Source: Paenibacillus sp. FSL H8-0048 (GTDB taxonomy: Bacteria > Bacillota > Bacilli > Paenibacillales > Paenibacillaceae). Taken from it: DNA of 64,000 bases. Below the pieces are notes generated by a model, which saw only the letters and a list, made by a program, of their open reading frames with translations, was not told the origin of the DNA and searched no databases. The position numbers and the translations under genes are program-made. Where the stretch lies: NCBI RefSeq assembly GCF_038002825.1, contig NZ_JBBODF010000001.1:5270001-5334000 (forward strand), read 5' to 3'. Shown here in pieces: positions 7,851 to 16,330 of the stretch (positions are counted from its first letter, which is position 1; every line of letters starts with the position of its first letter).

Positions 7851-10800
7851 ATGACTTGGTTGACGAAATGGTCGTTTGGCAATAAGGGGGCGCTCGGACT
7901 GCTGGTGGTGATGGCGCTGGTCGTTGGAATGATGAGCTATACCTCGCTGCCCATGGAATTCATGCCGGAGGCGGATAACCCGCAGGTGACGGTTGCCGTG
8001 CTGGGACCCGGGCAGGATGCGCATTCCATGGAGACACAGGTGACGAAGCCGATAGAGGCCGCAACCGCACTCATCAAAGGCAAGACGGAACAGATGTCCA
8101 CATCGGCGGACGGCTATGCCAAGGTGGATCTTTATTTTGACGGCAAGTCGGATATGAAGGAAGCTGCGCAGGAGGTGGAGAAGGCGGTCCGCGCCCTGAA
8201 GTTCCCGCAAGGGGTGATGGACCCGTTCATCATTCAGCTGAACACCTCGATGATTCCTGTGTCGCAGGTCACGGTTGCATTCGATGAAGGAATGACGAAG
8301 GAGAATCTGGAGATTACCGAGAAGCGGATTCTTCCTGCTATGCAGCAGATCAAGGGTGTAGCCAGCGTAGCCCTATACGGCAAAACCTCGCCGCAGGTGC
8401 AAGTAAAGCTTGATCCGGCAGCGATGGCCGCCAAGGGCGTGAATACCGCGCAGGTGATGGGACTGCTTCAGGGCCGCAGCGTATCGGCATCTGTAGGGGA
8501 GCAGACCATTGGCGGACAGAGCGGAAATGTGAATGTGGTCTCCGCCATCGAGAGTGTGGATTCGCTTGCCAAGCTGCCGGTGGCAGCAGGAGTCACGCTG
8601 GGTGATATTGCGGCTGTAGCGCCCAAGCTTGATCAGGAAAGTGTCAGCCGCTCGAACGGCAAGGATGTGTTGTTCCTCGTAGTCACCAAAGAGGCCAGTG
8701 CCAATGCGGTGGATGTAGGCGGCTTGGTCCGTACTACTGCCAAGGAGCTTACAGCCAGTATCCCGAATGCCGAGGTATCGATGATCTTCAGCAGCTCGGA
8801 TATGGTGGTGACCTCGGTGAACAGTATGCTGCGGGAGGTGCTGCTGGGTGCTCTATTCGCTACTATTGTTATTCTGGTCTTCCTGCGCAATCTCCGGGCT
8901 ACGCTGATCACAGCGGTGTCCATTCCGTTATCGCTGGCCGTTACCTTGTATCTGCTGAAAATGTCAGGGATCACCCTCAACATCGTGACTCTTGGCGGCG
9001 TTGCCGTTGCGGTTGGACGGCTGGTCGATGACAGCATCGTAGTGATTGAGAATATCTACCGGCGGATGCAGCAGGAGCGATTGTCCCGCTCCATGGTCAT
9101 CAGCGCTACCGGGGAGGTAGCCCGGGCCATTACCACCTCCACCATCGCGACGGTAGCGGTCTTCCTGCCGATGGGGCTGCTGCGCGGGGGCCTTCAGGCT
9201 TTCCTGTTGCCGTTTGCCTTGACGGTGACCTACTCGCTGCTGACTTCGCTGGTAGTTGCTTTGACCATTGTACCAGTCCTGAGCTCCCGGCTGCTCAAGG
9301 GTTCGGCGCTGAAGAAGCATGAGCCTTCCCGTAGATTCAGCCGCTTCCTGGAATGGAATCTGCAGCGGAAATGGCTAACGTTATCGCTGGGACTCCTGCT
9401 CTTGGCGGGTTCCATTGGCGCCTATATCGCCATGCCGAAGGGTGCGCTGGATGCTACAGATGCCAGCACTGTAACCGTCCGGCTGGCCTATCCGAATAAT
9501 GTTCCTGTAACGGAGGTGCTGGAGAACGGCAAGCTGCTGGAAGCTGAGCTGATGAAGCAGCCGCAGGCGCAGACCGTTATTATGCAGTCCGGCAATAGTG
9601 CGGATTCCGCGCAGTGGGGGAGTGTGGTCTCCCTGACGCAGGTGGATTATACGATTATGATGAAGGAAGGCAGTGATGCACAGGCTTTCATGGATCATAT
9701 CCGCGGTCTGCAATCCTCTTATGCCGGAGCTACATTGACCACAGGAGCAGCCAGTATGATGGGCGTAAGCTCGACCAGTGAGTATATTGATATCGTAGGC
9801 GATGATCCGGAGGTCATTCATACCGTAGCCAAGGAAGTCGCCGCCAAAGTACAAGGGATTAAAGGGGTGGAAAAGGTCGCCAGCAATATGGAGGACACGC
9901 GTCCGGTCTTTGCTTTCAAGGTAGATCCGGCATTGGCGAATGCTCAGGAGATCTCCATGCAGCTTGCGGCTATGCTGAATCCGGTGCCGCTAGGCCAGAT
10001 CGAGCTGGACGGCTCTCCGGCTGCGGTGGTGCTTGAACCCATAGTGCAGCCTGCATCGCAGAAGGAACTGCAGCAGCTGACAATCATGACGGTATCCGGT
10101 CCGCAGCCGCTGTCACAGGTGGCTGAGCTTACGGTGAGCGACCAGCCGGCTATGCTATATCATAAAGACGGCAAGCCCTATGCCCGCATTACAGCAGAGG
10201 TAGACCCGAAGCGGGTCTCGGCCATTGGCGCGGAGATTGGCAAGCAGACGGAAGGCATTACCTTGCCAGAAGGGGTCACGCTATTCGCGGGCGGTGCTTC
10301 AGCGCAGCAGGCCGGAGACTTCGGCGACCTGGGGATGACGGCGCTGATCTCCATCGGACTGGTCTACCTGATTATGGTTCTGACCTTCAAGACGCTGCGT
10401 GCGCCCCTGGCGATTATGTTCTCCCTGCCGCTTGCCGCCATCGGAGCTATTATTGCGCTGCTGATCTCGGGGATCACTCCTGACTTCACCGCTTTGTTCG
10501 GTGCCTTGATGCTCATCGGAATAGTGGTTACCAATGCTATCGTACTAATTGACCGGATCAAGCATAATGAGGAGCAGATGACCATCCGCGAGGCCATTCT
10601 GGAAGCTGCGGGTACACGGATGCGTCCGATCCTGATGACGGCGATTGCCACCGTCTGCGCCATGCTTCCCTTGTTATTTGGGCAATCCGAGCAGGGAAGC
10701 ATCGTCTCGCAGAGTCTGGCGATTGTAGTCATTGGCGGCCTGACAGCAGCAACTCTGCTGACCCTGCTGGTCGTTCCGGCCATCTACGAGCTGCTCTACT

Positions 10801-10868
10801 TCCGCAAATCTGCCAAACAGCGCAGGCAGGCTGCCGCCGTTCCGGCACCGGGGGATCTGCCAGGCTGA
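7851..10868 (+). CDS. RND-family efflux transporter (AcrB/SwrC-like)
   Basis: Large inner-membrane proton-driven exporter of the HAE/SwrC (YerP) type, 1005 residues from ATG 7851. An in-frame GTG at 7671 would add 60 residues without transporter character, whereas GGAAGGGG precedes 7851 and MTWLTKWSFGNKGALGLLVVMAL is a normal RND N-terminus. Two halves each carry a periplasmic-type porter domain followed by six helices; GRLVDDSIVVIENIYRRM in TM4 carries the proton-relay Asp pair, and the second half ends with the matching block. No membrane-fusion or outer-membrane gene is adjacent, as expected of Gram-positive RND proteins. In B. subtilis SwrC aids surfactin self-resistance; the substrate here is unknown. 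Confidence 0.92.
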   Translation: MTWLTKWSFGNKGALGLLVVMALVVGMMSYTSLPMEFMPEADNPQVTVAVLGPGQDAHSMETQVTKPIEAATALIKGKTEQMSTSADGYAKVDLYFDGKSDMKEAAQEVEKAVRALKFPQGVMDPFIIQLNTSMIPVSQVTVAFDEGMTKENLEITEKRILPAMQQIKGVASVALYGKTSPQVQVKLDPAAMAAKGVNTAQVMGLLQGRSVSASVGEQTIGGQSGNVNVVSAIESVDSLAKLPVAAGVTLGDIAAVAPKLDQESVSRSNGKDVLFLVVTKEASANAVDVGGLVRTTAKELTASIPNAEVSMIFSSSDMVVTSVNSMLREVLLGALFATIVILVFLRNLRATLITAVSIPLSLAVTLYLLKMSGITLNIVTLGGVAVAVGRLVDDSIVVIENIYRRMQQERLSRSMVISATGEVARAITTSTIATVAVFLPMGLLRGGLQAFLLPFALTVTYSLLTSLVVALTIVPVLSSRLLKGSALKKHEPSRRFSRFLEWNLQRKWLTLSLGLLLLAGSIGAYIAMPKGALDATDASTVTVRLAYPNNVPVTEVLENGKLLEAELMKQPQAQTVIMQSGNSADSAQWGSVVSLTQVDYTIMMKEGSDAQAFMDHIRGLQSSYAGATLTTGAASMMGVSSTSEYIDIVGDDPEVIHTVAKEVAAKVQGIKGVEKVASNMEDTRPVFAFKVDPALANAQEISMQLAAMLNPVPLGQIELDGSPAAVVLEPIVQPASQKELQQLTIMTVSGPQPLSQVAELTVSDQPAMLYHKDGKPYARITAEVDPKRVSAIGAEIGKQTEGITLPEGVTLFAGGASAQQAGDFGDLGMTALISIGLVYLIMVLTFKTLRAPLAIMFSLPLAAIGAIIALLISGITPDFTALFGALMLIGIVVTNAIVLIDRIKHNEEQMTIREAILEAAGTRMRPILMTAIATVCAMLPLLFGQSEQGSIVSQSLAIVVIGGLTAATLLTLLVVPAIYELLYFRKSAKQRRQAAAVPAPGDLPG

Positions 10869-10968
10869 TCCGGGTGACTATTTTTTAAAGAAAAAAAGAC
10901 AATCTCTAAATTTATGGACCGGGCTAATCTTATATAATGGGTTGTACACCAAAAAAGATTAGAGGGGA

Positions 10969-11823
10969 ATGAGTCCAATCCGGTCTACAGCTACAACACT
11001 GGCAGCGGGCGCGGTCTTGTCGCTTAGTCTGCTGCTTGGATGCAGCAGCCAAAATACATCCGTCACCGGTACTCCGGCGGCAGAACCAGCTTCATCTGGC
11101 TCAGCGTCTGCTTCTGCATCGCCGTCTGCAACTCCTATTGCTCCTGCACAGACTGTATCATCTGTACCAGCTGCATCGGCAGCCGCCTCAGAAACTGCAT
11201 CCGCAGTGACCCCGGCAACTACGTCTGGCCTCACCAGCCAGTTCCCGCCGGAGGGGCTGGCCGGATCGGTCATTATCGATTCCGTGAATGCCAAAGGGAC
11301 GGTTCGGGCGAGAACCTCAGCCGGACAAGGCGAGCTGCTGATGATCGCAAGCGGTCCGGAGGAGCGGGGACATCTGTTGTCCTCCAGTAACGATGGTCTG
11401 GAGGGGGAACCGACGTATCAGGCAGATTACTCCATCGTATACCGGGAGGGGAAGCAGGATCAGGTATTGCTTAAGCTGCCGGCCTTCTTGTTCGTACAGC
11501 CGACAGACCGCGTGCTGGAGTTTGGTGTGGTCTCCTTTGCGAGGGCAGAAGTCTATCTGCTTGCTCCCCAATATAAATCAGGACATGGACTGGTTGCTTA
11601 CGCCTTTGCTAGGGAGAAGGGGAGCGGAGAAGTGTTTCCGTTATCCTTCAAGCAGGGAGAAAGCGTACACGATACACTGGTCTACTCCGAGCTGCCTCCG
11701 TTCCCGGAGGGCCAGAATGAACAGTTAGTGGTATACTTGCCACAGGGTGCCGGGGGCGAACCGGGACCAGGACCACAGAGTTATGAGCTGGACCTCGATA
11801 AGCGGCAATTTGTTGCACAGTAG
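10969..11823 (+). CDS. Putative lipoprotein
   Basis: A 284-residue secreted protein with a lipoprotein signal: MSPIRSTATT, a hydrophobic core, then lipobox LLLGC with the acceptor Cys near residue 25. A low-complexity Ala/Ser/Thr/Pro linker (about 26-90) leads to a domain of about 190 residues with beta-rich spacing, resembling the Gmad2-type immunoglobulin-like domain of Bacillus spore-germination-type lipoproteins; that assignment is tentative. A TAG stop lies two codons before the ATG, so 10969 is the earliest start. The Shine-Dalgarno AGAGGGG almost touches it, which is unusually close. TATAAT at 10933 may be its -10 box. No functional partner is evident. Confidence 0.75.
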   Translation: MSPIRSTATTLAAGAVLSLSLLLGCSSQNTSVTGTPAAEPASSGSASASASPSATPIAPAQTVSSVPAASAAASETASAVTPATTSGLTSQFPPEGLAGSVIIDSVNAKGTVRARTSAGQGELLMIASGPEERGHLLSSSNDGLEGEPTYQADYSIVYREGKQDQVLLKLPAFLFVQPTDRVLEFGVVSFARAEVYLLAPQYKSGHGLVAYAFAREKGSGEVFPLSFKQGESVHDTLVYSELPPFPEGQNEQLVVYLPQGAGGEPGPGPQSYELDLDKRQFVAQ

Positions 11824-11836
11824 AACGAAGTAGAGT

Positions 11837-11891
11837 AAAACCTCCCTTGTATCTGGAGTTTTTTTTCAGGTAATCAAAGGGAGGTTTTTTT
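11837..11891 (+). terminator. Intrinsic terminator after lipoprotein gene
   Basis: AAACCTCCCTTG (11838) pairs with CAAAGGGAGGTTT (11875) across a 25-nt loop that itself contains a T8 run; T7 follows the stem. Confidence 0.8.
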
Positions 11892-11965
11892 AGCATATAA
11901 TAAGCGGCTGAAATCCAAAGGGAAGTGGTTCGGGAGGCTGGCGGAGGCATGCCGGATTGTGCGGA

Positions 11966-12542
11966 TGAAAGGGATAAATCCCTTAGATGCGGCCGGAAGC
12001 GGGCGGATGAGTGAAATGAGAGTGATAAATCCCTCAGATGCGGCCGGAAGTGGGCGGATGAGCGAAATGAGAGGGATAAATCTCCCAGATGCGGCCGGAA
12101 GTGGACTGGTGAGCGAAATGAGAGGGATAAATCCCTCAGGTGCGGCCGGAAGCGGGCGGATGAGCGAGAATGAGAGGGATAAATCCCTCAGATGCGGCCG
12201 GAAGAGGGCGGAAGAGCAAAATGAGAGGGATAAATCCCTCAGATGTGGCCGGAAGTGGGCGGATGAGCGAGAATGAGAGGGATAAATCCCTCAGGATGCG
12301 GCCGGAAGTGGGCGGATGAGCGAAATGAGAGGGATAAATCCCTCAGATGCGGCCGGAAGCGGACTGGTGAGCGGAATGAAAGGGATAAATCCCTCAGATG
12401 CGGCCGGAAGCGGGCGGGTGAGTGAAATGAGAGGGATAAATCCCCCAGATGTGGCCGGAAGTGGGCTGGGTGAGCGAAATGAGAGGGATAAATCCCTTAG
12501 ATGCGGCCGGAAGTGGGCGGATGAGCGAAATGAGAGGGATAA
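11966..12542. repeat. 51-bp palindromic tandem array, left part (units 1-11 and start of 12)
   Basis: Eleven complete head-to-tail units of 51 bp (some 52) plus the first bases of a twelfth. Each unit holds the palindrome GAGGGATAAATCCCTC (7-bp arms around AA), then GATGCGGCCGGAAGTGGG and a GATGAGCGAAATGA tail. Units 3 and 8 carry a variant tail with GGACTGGTGAGC. Because 51 is divisible by three, long frames stay open on both strands, but there is no credible ribosome site or protein-like composition. The array starts about 75 bp after the lipoprotein terminator and is cut by the IS at 12543. Confidence 0.95.
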
Positions 12543-12612
12543 TGCTGTTAGTGTTAACCGTGGACACCCGTTAAGAGAATAGAGATAATGAGTTTAACGA
12601 GGAGGTGTCCGC

Positions 12613-12909
12613 ATGAGTGGAACACGGAGAAGCTACAATGAAGAATACAAAAGACAGGCCGTAAAGTACATCCAGGAGCAGACGAAAACGGTGGCGGAAT
12701 TGGCCCTGGAGCTGGATGTCCCCGCCAAAACGTTGCATAAATGGCTAGGTCAGTACCGGCAGTTTGAGAATGAGCCCATCATTACTCCAGACAAATACAG
12801 AGAGCTGGAACGTCAACTGAAGGAGCGGGAGCAAGAACTCGCAGACCTGACAGAGGAGATGGCCATCCTAAAAAAAGCCGTGCACATCTTCAGCAATCCA
12901 AAGAACTGA
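12613..12909 (+). CDS. IS3-family transposase OrfA
   Basis: 98 residues. N-terminal helix-turn-helix of the HTH_Tnp_1 kind (RRSYNEEYKRQAVKYI, then TVAELALELDVPAKTLHKWL), followed by a leucine-zipper coiled coil (about 58-90) for multimerisation. Strong ribosome site GAGGAGGTG ahead of ATG 12613. Near the end, A7 at 12870-12876 (codons CTA AAA AAA GCC) is a classic slippery site: a -1 slip enters the orfB frame, which is open without a stop from there through 12948, giving an OrfAB fusion. Confidence 0.93.
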   Translation: MSGTRRSYNEEYKRQAVKYIQEQTKTVAELALELDVPAKTLHKWLGQYRQFENEPIITPDKYRELERQLKEREQELADLTEEMAILKKAVHIFSNPKN

Positions 12910-12947
12910 GATTTCGGTTTATTGAAGATCATCGCTCCGAGTTCCGC

Positions 12948-13778
12948 GTGGAGAAGATGTGCAGTGTCTTTCAGGTGTCCCGGAGCGGGTATTACAAATG
13001 GAGAACAGCGAAGCCCAGCCCTCAAGCCACTCGTAAAGCCTTGTTGCTAAAGCGGATTGCCTATCATTTTCACGACTCTAAGGGTCGCTATGGCAGCCCC
13101 AAAATCAAGGTTCTCCTAGTGCGTGAAGGGCACCAGGTCAGTGAACGCACGGTAGGCAAGTACATGAAAGAACTGGGGCTGCGCTCTTGTGTCGCAAAGA
13201 GATTTCGCGTATGCACCACCGACTCCAACCATCCGCTACCCATTGCCCCCAACTTGTTAAACCAGCAATTTCACACGGAAAAGCCGAACCAGACGTGGGT
13301 AGCGGATATCACCTACATTCCCTGCCGGGAAGGACGAATGTACTTGGCGAGCGTGCTGGACCTGTGTACCCGGGAGATTGTCGGCTGGCGGCTTAGCGAC
13401 CGGATGACCACTGACCTCGTACAGGGCGCTCTGGACGCTGCCTACCAGGCCAAACGCCCCGGAAAGGGCTTGATTCACCATTCGGATCGAGGCTCCCAGT
13501 ACGCCTCTGCAGACTACCGGGAACGCCTAAAGACGTACCAGATGACCGCAAGCATGAGCCGCAAAGGAAACTGTTATGATAACGCCTGTATCGAATCTTT
13601 TCACAGCCTCTTAAAAAAAGAGTTGGTGTACTGGAATCGATTTAAAACGAAGCAACAGGCGTATGATGCCATTTTCCAGTACATTGAATTTTTCTACAAC
13701 CGTAAACGAATCCATGGGGCACTGGGGTACGTTTCTCCGGTTCAGTTTGCAGCCACATTTAAGCGAAAAACGTTGTAG
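12948..13778 (+). CDS. IS3-family transposase OrfB (DDE integrase domain)
   Basis: 276 residues if started at GTG 12948; in vivo most likely made as OrfAB by -1 frameshifting at 12870-12876. An HTH_21 segment (about 30-80) is followed by the rve core with D120 (WVADITYIP), D180 (HHSDRGSQY) and E216, a D-x35-E spacing, then the usual YN.KRIHGALGY end. No inactivating stop or frameshift is seen, so the element may be active. Confidence 0.94.
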   Translation: MEKMCSVFQVSRSGYYKWRTAKPSPQATRKALLLKRIAYHFHDSKGRYGSPKIKVLLVREGHQVSERTVGKYMKELGLRSCVAKRFRVCTTDSNHPLPIAPNLLNQQFHTEKPNQTWVADITYIPCREGRMYLASVLDLCTREIVGWRLSDRMTTDLVQGALDAAYQAKRPGKGLIHHSDRGSQYASADYRERLKTYQMTASMSRKGNCYDNACIESFHSLLKKELVYWNRFKTKQQAYDAIFQYIEFFYNRKRIHGALGYVSPVQFAATFKRKTL

Positions 13779-13807
13779 GTTTTGTCTACTTTCTTGACAG
13801 GAGTCCA

Positions 13808-14351
13808 TAAATCCCTCAGATGTGGCCGGAAGTGGGCGGGTGAGCGAAATGAAAGGGGTAAATCCCTCAGATGTGGCCGGAAGTGGGCGGGTGAGCGAAA
13901 TGAGAGGGATAAATCCCTCAGATGTGGCCGGAAGTGGGCGGATGAGTGAAATGAGAGGGATAAATCCCTCAGATGTGGCCGGAAGTGGGCGGGTGAGTGA
14001 AATGAGAGGGATAAATCCCTCAGATGTGGCCGGAAGCGGACTAGTGAGCGGAATGAAAGGGATAAATCCCTTAGATGCGGCCGGAAGTGGGCGGGTGAGC
14101 GAAATGAAAGGGATAAATCCCTTAGATGCGGCCGGAAGTGGGCGGATGAGTGAAATGAGAGGGATAAATCCCTCAGATGCGGCCGGAAGTGGGCGGGTGA
14201 GCGAAATGAGAGGGATAAATCCCTTAGATGCGGCCGGAAGTGGGCGGATGAGCGAAATGAGAGGGATAAATCCCTCAGATGCGGCCGGAAGCGGACTGGT
14301 GAGCGGAATGAAAGGGATAAATCCCTCAGATGTGGCCGGAAGTGGGCTGGA
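13808..14351. repeat. 51-bp palindromic tandem array, right part (units 12-22)
   Basis: Continuation of the left array beyond the IS: eleven units at an exact 51-bp step (for example 13960, 14011, 14062, 14113, 14164). The first five share GATGTGGCC where most others have GATGCGGCC, a sign of local homogenisation. The GGACTGGTGAGCGGAATGAAA-type tail recurs in units 16 and 21. Some palindromes change both arms together (AAGGGAT with ATCCCTT at 14062 and 14113); others have a G-T or A-C pair, so pairing is mostly but not strictly kept. Confidence 0.95.
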
Positions 14352-14362
14352 GGAGCCAATGA

Positions 14363-14490
14363 GGAGCACTAGTGCCCCTGAAATCCCCAAATGTGATTAA
14401 AACCAGTAAATGAAGTGCACTAATGCACCTGAAATCCTCAAATGCGCACCAATCCAGCAAATAAGGTGCACTTCTGCACCTCATCGCCCT
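14363..14490. repeat. Second tandem array, three 51-bp units with GTGCAC palindromes
   Basis: Units start at 14366, 14417 and 14468, again exactly 51 bp apart, but the sequence differs from the first family: GCACTAGTGC, GTGCACTAATGCAC and GGTGCACTTCTGCACC are each palindromic, followed by CTGAAATCCYCAAATGYG and a CCAGYAAAT tail. The third unit is truncated. No gene is here. Confidence 0.8.
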
Positions 14491-14537
14491 CAGTACCACA
14501 TTCTCCTTGCCCCGCTTACTGGCAGCTTCCCCACCTC

Positions 14538-14699
14538 CCGCCGGAATCCGCGCAAGTGAGGGGTGGACTGCCATACCGCCGGAATCCGCGCAAGTGAGCG
14601 GTGGACTGCCATACCGCCGGAACCCGCCACAAGTGAGCGGCGGACTGCCATACCGCAAGAACCCGCCGCAAGTGAGCGGCGGACTGCCAAGCAGCCACA
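14538..14699. repeat. Third tandem array, four units of 38-39 bp
   Basis: Units begin near 14543, 14581, 14619 and 14658, each a form of GGAATCCGCGCAAGTGAGCG then GTGGACTGCCATACCGCC. The array ends five bases before the stop codon of the permease on the opposite strand, so it forms that gene's 3' flank. Confidence 0.8.
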
Positions 14700-14703
14700 C
14701 CCC

Positions 14704-15501
14704 TCAGTTCCCCGTACTCTCATACCGGGACAATCCGTACCGGAAGACTCCGTAAGCTGCAGCCGCGCTTCCGATAGCCGCGACAGGGGCGAGGAGCCAC
14801 CAGCCGGACCAGCCGCTTTTACCGAAAATATAGGTTGCCGGGTAGAAGCTGATGAACGCATAGGGCAGCACCGTCGAAATAAAGATGCGGATCGCCTGCG
14901 GAAACAGGGTAATCGGGTATTTGGCCAGATCAGACAGATTATGCACCATTAGCGGGAACGCATTCCCCGCATTGCGAATCCAGAAGGCCGCCGAGTTGCC
15001 CATGAGATTAATGGATACCCGGATGATGACTGCCGTGATGAACAGCAGCAGCAGCACCGCCGCCTTGCCCGCAGTCCAGTGGATAGGGCTGTGCATGAGC
15101 GACTGCCAGATGATCACTCCGCCGATGAGCAGATTACCGAGTCCGTTAATCCCAATCCCCGTGCAGAACACCTGAAGAACCACCGGCACCGGCCGCAGCA
15201 GATAACGGTCCAGCTCCCCTGTGTTGACCAGTCTGCCCAGCCGCCAGCTGCCCTCGAAGAACAGCGAACCCGCCCCCTCCGTCAGGAAGATCATGGCGTA
15301 CATGAAGGTGACCTCCCAGAACTGCCAGCCCTGAATATCCGGAATCCGGTCATAGATCACCCACAGGAACACGAATCCCAATACCTGCGTCAAGGCCGCC
15401 GAGCACATTAGGATATAAAAGTCTTTGTTGTACTCCAGAATCGCCTTAAGCTGCTGCACATATAGCCTTCTATAGAGATAGAGCATTTGCGATAATTTCA
15501 T
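14704..15501 (-). CDS. ABC-2 permease (ABC2_membrane_6 type), distal gene
   Basis: Membrane subunit of an exporter, 265 residues from ATG 15501, which follows GGAAGGAGGACGCAGA; an in-frame ATG at 15531 overlaps the preceding gene but lacks so good a site. About six hydrophobic segments; matches the PF06182-like family, where two related permeases pair with one ATPase (N-terminus RRLYVQQLKAILEYNKDFYI; GELDRYLLRPVP loop). Last gene of the three-gene minus-strand operon. The substrate is unknown. Confidence 0.88.
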   Translation of the reverse strand: MKLSQMLYLYRRLYVQQLKAILEYNKDFYILMCSAALTQVLGFVFLWVIYDRIPDIQGWQFWEVTFMYAMIFLTEGAGSLFFEGSWRLGRLVNTGELDRYLLRPVPVVLQVFCTGIGINGLGNLLIGGVIIWQSLMHSPIHWTAGKAAVLLLLFITAVIIRVSINLMGNSAAFWIRNAGNAFPLMVHNLSDLAKYPITLFPQAIRIFISTVLPYAFISFYPATYIFGKSGWSGWWLLAPVAAIGSAAAAYGVFRYGLSRYESTGN

Positions 15502-15520
15502 TCTGCGTCCTCCTTCCGCC

Positions 15521-16330
15521 TTAGCCTCCATGAATGGTCACCTGGCGGACCGCCCAGTTCCACATGGCTTTGCCCGCCATCCAGAGTCCTGCTCCCCAAA
15601 AGAGCTGAATCCCGATCAGCCTTAGGCTCTCCCCGGTATCTGCCTGCTGGAGGAAGATCATCGTCGGCGTATGAATGATGGCCTGGAAGGGCAGCAGTAG
15701 CGCCAGCTTTTCCAGCCAGTCCGGGAAAAATGCCAGCGGCACCAGTGCGCCCGACAGCAGGTTAGTAAGCGCAATCCGCGTCCAGACAATCCCGAGGGAC
15801 CCCGTCGACCAGAAGCATAACAGAGCCGCCAGATAGACCACGCCGAATTTGACCACAACCGCGCAGAGCAGACTGACCGCAAACAGCAGATAGACGATCG
15901 GCGAGTGGGGGAAGGTCACTCCGGTAAGGAAGGTGGCAAACACGATCAGCATTACCGTACTGATAGCCCCTTCCAGCAGGCTGGCGCCCAGGGTCTCGGC
16001 GAATCGGGCCGTCTGGAAATCAATCGGCTTCAGCAGGTCCATGGCGACGCTGCCGTCAAGGATTTTGCCGGAGATGGCGGTCTCGGAATACCAGGATAAG
16101 ACGGAATTGGCCAGGAAGGTCACCAGCAGATAGGTCTTCATCTGATCCCAGGAGTAGCCGCCCACCGCCTCACGCCCGCCATAGATTCCCTGCCAGAGGA
16201 AGAAGATCGCGACCAGATTAATGGAGTTTGCGAGTAAATTAATGATGTAGGAGTTCCGGTAGGCCATCACATTCTGCAAGGAGCGATTGGCAATGCTTCT
16301 GTATTTGTTAAGCCGGGCTGCTGTCGTCAT
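15521..16330 (-). CDS. ABC-2 permease (ABC2_membrane_6 type), proximal gene
   Basis: 269 residues, about six membrane segments, same family as the following permease: N-terminal RSLQNVMAYRNSYIINLLAN and the loop SVAMDLLKPIDFQTARF. ATG 16330 lies inside the 3' end of the ATPase gene (23-bp overlap), indicating translational coupling. Together the two permeases would form the membrane channel of the exporter. Confidence 0.88.
   Translation of the reverse strand: MTTAARLNKYRSIANRSLQNVMAYRNSYIINLLANSINLVAIFFLWQGIYGGREAVGGYSWDQMKTYLLVTFLANSVLSWYSETAISGKILDGSVAMDLLKPIDFQTARFAETLGASLLEGAISTVMLIVFATFLTGVTFPHSPIVYLLFAVSLLCAVVVKFGVVYLAALLCFWSTGSLGIVWTRIALTNLLSGALVPLAFFPDWLEKLALLLPFQAIIHTPTMIFLQQADTGESLRLIGIQLFWGAGLWMAGKAMWNWAVRQVTIHGG

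Larger units (their letters stand above)
12543..13807 (+). mobile_element. IS3-family insertion sequence inside the repeat array
   Basis: A complete-looking IS of about 1.25 kb with orfA and orfB. Imperfect terminal inverted repeats: left end from 12561 (TGGACACCCGTTAAGAGAAT), right end to 13807 (reverse complement TGGACTCCTGTCAAGAAAGT), 18 of 23 positions matching. The target reads GAGGGATAA on the left and TAAATCCCTC on the right, so a 3-bp duplication TAA (12540-12542, 13808-13810) brackets the insert, as expected for IS3. Between the left copy of TAA and the inverted repeat lie 18 extra bases (12543-12560) that belong to neither the array nor the inverted repeat. Insertion is exactly in the centre of one palindrome. 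Confidence 0.9.

Noticed and set aside
11966..14351. CRISPR array
   Set aside because: The units are contiguous with no unique spacers, the period is 51 bp throughout, and no cas gene is near.
11959..14400. Long open frames through the 51-bp array on both strands, encoding 17-residue repeats (for example AGSGRVSEMRGINPSDV)
   Set aside because: A period divisible by three keeps frames open by itself. Several frames are open at once, no proper ribosome site precedes them, 52-bp units break the frame in the left part, and the peptides look like no known repeat protein.
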